From positions 1 to 64,000 of the forward strand of contig NZ_OCTU01000005.1 of assembly GCF_900232945.1 (NCBI RefSeq): a DNA stretch of 64,000 nt, written 5' to 3'. Shown here in pieces: positions 61,266 to 64,000 of this stretch (the first letter of the stretch is position 1; each line of letters starts with the position of its first letter). The DNA comes from Urinicoccus timonensis (GTDB lineage Bacteria; Bacillota; Clostridia; Tissierellales; Peptoniphilaceae). The notes below the pieces were generated by a model. It made no database searches. It saw only the letters and a program-made list of their open reading frames with translations, and had not been told where the DNA came from. The position numbers were made by a program, and so were the translations under genes.

Positions 61266-62327
61266 ATGAATACAAAGCGAATGGATGAAGGCCTTGCCAG
61301 GATGTTACAATATGAAAACGTGGCCTGGTATGAAAAAGGGTGCGTTAAAATATTAGATCGTAGAATCTATCCAATTGAAGTGAAATTTGTAACATGTCAC
61401 CACCACACAGAGGTGGCCCAAGCTATTTCTGACATGGTGACACAAAGCGCCGGCCCCTATACCGCAGCAGGAATGGGCATGGCGCTGGCAGCCTATGAAG
61501 CAAGACTTCTTAATGAAAAAGACCAATATCAATTTTTACTAGATGCAGCAGAATGTATTTCCTCGGCTCGCCCAACCACAAAAGATCGATTAAAACAAGT
61601 AGTTATGGGGTGCCTATCTGTTGCTAAAGATAACTTGGGGAAAAATTGCGACCAGGCAATTTTTCAATACACCCTACAAGCTATGAATAATCGTTATGAG
61701 AGAATTGATAGAGTGGCTTGTGAACTGATAAAAAAAATGCCAAAAGATGCTCGAGTCATGACCCAATGTTTTGGAGAAACCATTATAGGGATGATGATTC
61801 GCCAAGCACAAAAAAATGGAATTAACTTAAAGATGGTTTGCCCGGAAACCAGGCCCTTTTTACAAGGAGCTCGTTTTACTGCATCTTGTGCAAGAGATAT
61901 GGGTGTAGATGTCACTGTAATAACAGATAATATGCCGGCCTTTTACATGGAGCATGAAAAAATTGACCTATTTACTTCAGCAGCAGATGTTATTTGTATG
62001 GATGGGAGTATTATAAACAAGGTTGGAACCCTACAAATTGCCATTTGTGCCAAATATTTTAATGTTCCATACTATTGCACGGGAATTCCTGACTTAAACC
62101 ACCCTGATGCCAGGAGTGTAGATATTGAATTTAGAGATCCTGAAGAAACCTTATCAGCCCACCATATCAAACACACTCTAGAAGGAGTAAAGGGCTATTA
62201 TCCTGCCTTTGATATTACGCCGCCAAGCCTAGTTAGCGAAATTATCACAGACCAAGGATCGTTTTTACCGGATGCCTTGGATAGCTACAAGGCCGACCAG
62301 GCTAATTTTTATAATTTTGCCGTATAG
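61266..62327 (+). CDS. MtnA/eIF2B-alpha-like sugar-phosphate isomerase
   Basis: 353 residues of the MtnA/R15P-isomerase/eIF2B superfamily. Likely catalytic Cys168 (MTQCFGETIIG) and Asp241 (SAADVICMDGSIINKVGT) match the MtnA pair, and SARPTTKDRL matches its substrate loop. It differs from typical MtnA in several blocks (no GADRIA-type motif), so it may act on another pentose-1-phosphate. A TATAAT lies at about 61236 and TAGGAGG before the ATG. It is beside, and divergent from, the phosphorylase. Confidence 0.85.
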   Translation: MNTKRMDEGLARMLQYENVAWYEKGCVKILDRRIYPIEVKFVTCHHHTEVAQAISDMVTQSAGPYTAAGMGMALAAYEARLLNEKDQYQFLLDAAECISSARPTTKDRLKQVVMGCLSVAKDNLGKNCDQAIFQYTLQAMNNRYERIDRVACELIKKMPKDARVMTQCFGETIIGMMIRQAQKNGINLKMVCPETRPFLQGARFTASCARDMGVDVTVITDNMPAFYMEHEKIDLFTSAADVICMDGSIINKVGTLQIAICAKYFNVPYYCTGIPDLNHPDARSVDIEFRDPEETLSAHHIKHTLEGVKGYYPAFDITPPSLVSEIITDQGSFLPDALDSYKADQANFYNFAV

Positions 62328-62335
62328 GAGGGACC

Positions 62336-62911
62336 ATGTTAGAAGAGGAAATTAAATTTATACTTGAACTGGATAAGATGAAATCTGTCTATCGTCGGAC
62401 CTATATTACATCGGGAGATCGAAGAGAAAATGATGCAGAGCATAGTTTTCACATTGCCCTAATGGCACATTTGTTAAAAGACTATGCTGACAAACCCATT
62501 GATGTAGATCGGGTTTGCAAGATGTTATTGGCCCACGATTTAGTGGAAATTGATGCAGGAGATACCTTTGCCTATGATACTAAGGGATATGAAGATAAAA
62601 ATGAAAGGGAACTAAAGGCGGCTAATAGACTTTATGGCCTTTTAAAAGAAGACCAAGGAAAAGAATTTTTTGACCTATGGCTTGAATTTGAGGAAATGAA
62701 AACAAATGATTCTCTTTATGCTAATGCCATGGACCGTCTACAACCCATTATGATGAATTATTATGGGAAAGTTGCAACCTGGGCCCTCTATCCTATTAGT
62801 CGAGAAATGGTCTATAAGCGATTGGAACCTATAAGGGAAATTTCCAATCAGCTCTGGACCTATGCCTGCAATATAGTAGACGATTATTTTGATAAACATA
62901 AAGGATTGTGA
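62336..62911 (+). CDS. HD-domain hydrolase (YfbR/HDDC2-like)
   Basis: 191 residues. Metal ligands are in ENDAEHSFHIALMAHLL, LLAHDLVEIDAGDTFAYD and the late Asp of YANAMDRLQPIM. This pattern is that of 5'-deoxynucleotidases such as YfbR and its relatives, which remove phosphate from nucleoside monophosphates. GGAGG is next to the ATG. With the phosphorylase and isomerase it may form a nucleotide salvage set (inference). Confidence 0.88.
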   Translation: MLEEEIKFILELDKMKSVYRRTYITSGDRRENDAEHSFHIALMAHLLKDYADKPIDVDRVCKMLLAHDLVEIDAGDTFAYDTKGYEDKNERELKAANRLYGLLKEDQGKEFFDLWLEFEEMKTNDSLYANAMDRLQPIMMNYYGKVATWALYPISREMVYKRLEPIREISNQLWTYACNIVDDYFDKHKGL

Positions 62912-62915
62912 TAAA

Positions 62916-63623
62916 ATGGCTCGAAAAATATTATTAGTTGAAGACGAGGATGCAATTCGTAAGTTTGTGAAAATAAACTTAGAAAGAGAAGGTTACCAAG
63001 TTTTTGAAGCTGCTAGTGGAGAAGATGGGATTGAACTGGCAAAAAAGGAACATCCAGAAATTGTAGTTTTGGATATTATGTTGCCTGGCATTGATGGATT
63101 TGAAGTTTGTCGGATTTTGCGTCAAGAATTTCCCAATCTTGGAATCATTATGTTAACTGCAAAGGCTGAGGACCTGGATAAGATTATGGGCTTACAATTT
63201 GGTAGTGATGACTATATGACAAAGCCCTTTAATCCAACAGAATTAAGCTTACGTATCAAAAGTTTGGAAAGACGCTTGGATTCTAAAAATACGAAGACAT
63301 CAAAAGAAAGTGTTATTAATCACCCTCCTTTTGAATTAGACACCTATGCAAGAAAATTTTACTATCAATCTCAAGAAGTGGAATTAACTCCTACTGAATA
63401 TATTATTATGAAGCTCTTTATGGAGAATCCTGGAAAGGCTTTGAGAAGAGAAGAAATCCTAACCAAGGTTTGGGGAAATGAATATTTAGGAGACAGTAAG
63501 ATTGTGGATGTAAATATTCGTCGCTTACGGTCTAAGATTGAACAAAATCCCGCCAAACCCCGCTTTATTGAAACGGTTTGGGGAATGGGCTATCGATGGT
63601 TTATTGCAGAGGATGAACAGTGA
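62916..63623 (+). CDS. OmpR-family response regulator
   Basis: 235 residues: receiver domain with VEDED, phospho-acceptor Asp53 (IVVLDIMLPGIDGFEV), MTKPF switch Lys, then winged helix (EVELTPTEYIIMKLFMENPGKALRREEIL, KIVDVNIRRLRSKI). I take the ATG at 62916, four bases past the HD gene stop. The stop overlaps the GTG of a histidine kinase. Confidence 0.95.
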   Translation: MARKILLVEDEDAIRKFVKINLEREGYQVFEAASGEDGIELAKKEHPEIVVLDIMLPGIDGFEVCRILRQEFPNLGIIMLTAKAEDLDKIMGLQFGSDDYMTKPFNPTELSLRIKSLERRLDSKNTKTSKESVINHPPFELDTYARKFYYQSQEVELTPTEYIIMKLFMENPGKALRREEILTKVWGNEYLGDSKIVDVNIRRLRSKIEQNPAKPRFIETVWGMGYRWFIAEDEQ

Positions 63624-64000
63624 AGAGGTCTATTGGAAGTCGGATTATTAATAGCTTTTTAATTATTATCCTATTAACAGTATCGATCATTGACATTCTT
63701 TTAATCACAGGTTACCGTCAATATTATTATAATACTGTTGAAAACAATCTTAGGTACCGCGTTGACAATGCCCAGGCAATTTACCAGGAAAACTATAAGC
63801 AATACTCCATTGAAGACTTTGCCTTAGAGAATGTAAGTCTACTTCCAGATTATGTAGAGGCAGAAGTACAAATTATTGATACTAGAGGGAATGTTTTATC
63901 AGATTCTCTAGGAGTTTTTCAAGACAATGTTCTTTTATACACGGATGTGCAAAAGGCTTTAAATGGAAAAATTACCTCTAGAGTTGGAACTGTAGAGTAT
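63620..64000 (+). CDS. Sensor histidine kinase, N-terminal part (runs off the window)
   Basis: A frame from GTG at 63620 (overlapping the regulator stop) stays open for 127 codons to the window end. It has a membrane helix (SFLIIILLTVSIIDILLI) and then an extracellular, alpha/beta sensor-like region (VQIIDTRGNVLSDSLGVFQD). Position and layout mark it as the kinase partner of the regulator; the catalytic part lies outside the window. Confidence 0.85.
   Translation, partial: MKRSIGSRIINSFLIIILLTVSIIDILLITGYRQYYYNTVENNLRYRVDNAQAIYQENYKQYSIEDFALENVSLLPDYVEAEVQIIDTRGNVLSDSLGVFQDNVLLYTDVQKALNGKITSRVGTVEY

Noticed and set aside
1..64000. CRISPR arrays, toxin-antitoxin pairs, restriction systems, prophage or defence islands
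   Set aside because: No direct-repeat arrays and no genes of those kinds were found by reading the proteins. The accessory content is limited to the insertion sequences and the mosaic surface gene.

Overview
The window looks like chromosome from a low-GC, anaerobic Gram-positive bacterium of the Tissierellia/Peptoniphilaceae kind (inference). The grounds are A/T-rich coding sequence with strong AGGAGG-type ribosome sites, T-box, glmS-ribozyme and cobalamin-riboswitch leaders, SpoVG and HPr kinase, pyruvate:ferredoxin oxidoreductase plus pyruvate carboxylase, the oxygen-independent (CbiK/CbiD/CbiG) cobalamin route, and secreted proteins with S-layer-homology (SLH) domains. No rRNA, tRNA, CRISPR array or phage module was seen.

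Layout. 1-8000: the end of an insertion sequence, murC (-), spoVG, a large SLH surface protein whose GC-rich core differs from its A/T-rich ends, then an AraC regulator facing a flavodoxin/DUF3793 pair. 8100-16500: pepP-like peptidase-uvrC-hprK overlapping operon, then the pyruvate:ferredoxin oxidoreductase. 16600-20600: a T-box leader and a three-gene ABC importer of the TrpXYZ type, then two small secreted/membrane proteins. 20600-30400: pepA (-), a flavodoxin-HD-two-component operon, a decayed IS3-family element sitting inside the terminator shared with pyruvate carboxylase (-).

30600-43100: a compact cobalamin operon, cbiB-[cobalamin riboswitch]-cbiK-cbiL-cobD-cbiC-cbiD-cbiE-cbiT-cbiF-cbiG-cbiH-cbiJ-cobT-cobU-cobS-cobC, with most genes overlapping by a few bases. 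It makes the corrin ring and nucleotide loop, but cbiA, cbiP and the adenosyltransferase are not in the window. 43100-46600: a second SLH protein, glmS (-) behind a glmS ribozyme, and a cold-shock gene. 46600-60000: housekeeping genes (PpiC, DUF1292, radical SAM, glyA, DUF512-der-plsY-gpsA, HlyD-like, yggS-sepF-ylmH-lspA-rluD) plus a 28-residue membrane protein.

60000-64000: a second cobalamin riboswitch with its own near-consensus promoter and its own terminator but no recognisable gene behind it. A structured stretch follows, then a convergent MTA/purine nucleoside phosphorylase, a MtnA-like isomerase, an HD hydrolase, and a two-component system cut by the window end.

The strongest points for a second look are the orphan cobalamin riboswitch and structured RNA at 60010-60420, the T-box whose specifier and discriminator pairing point to Phe/Tyr rather than Trp upstream of a TrpXYZ-type transporter, the mosaic surface protein, and the IS3 element that has lost its catalytic Glu and interrupts a terminator. 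Positions of short sites were counted by eye and may be off by a base or two.
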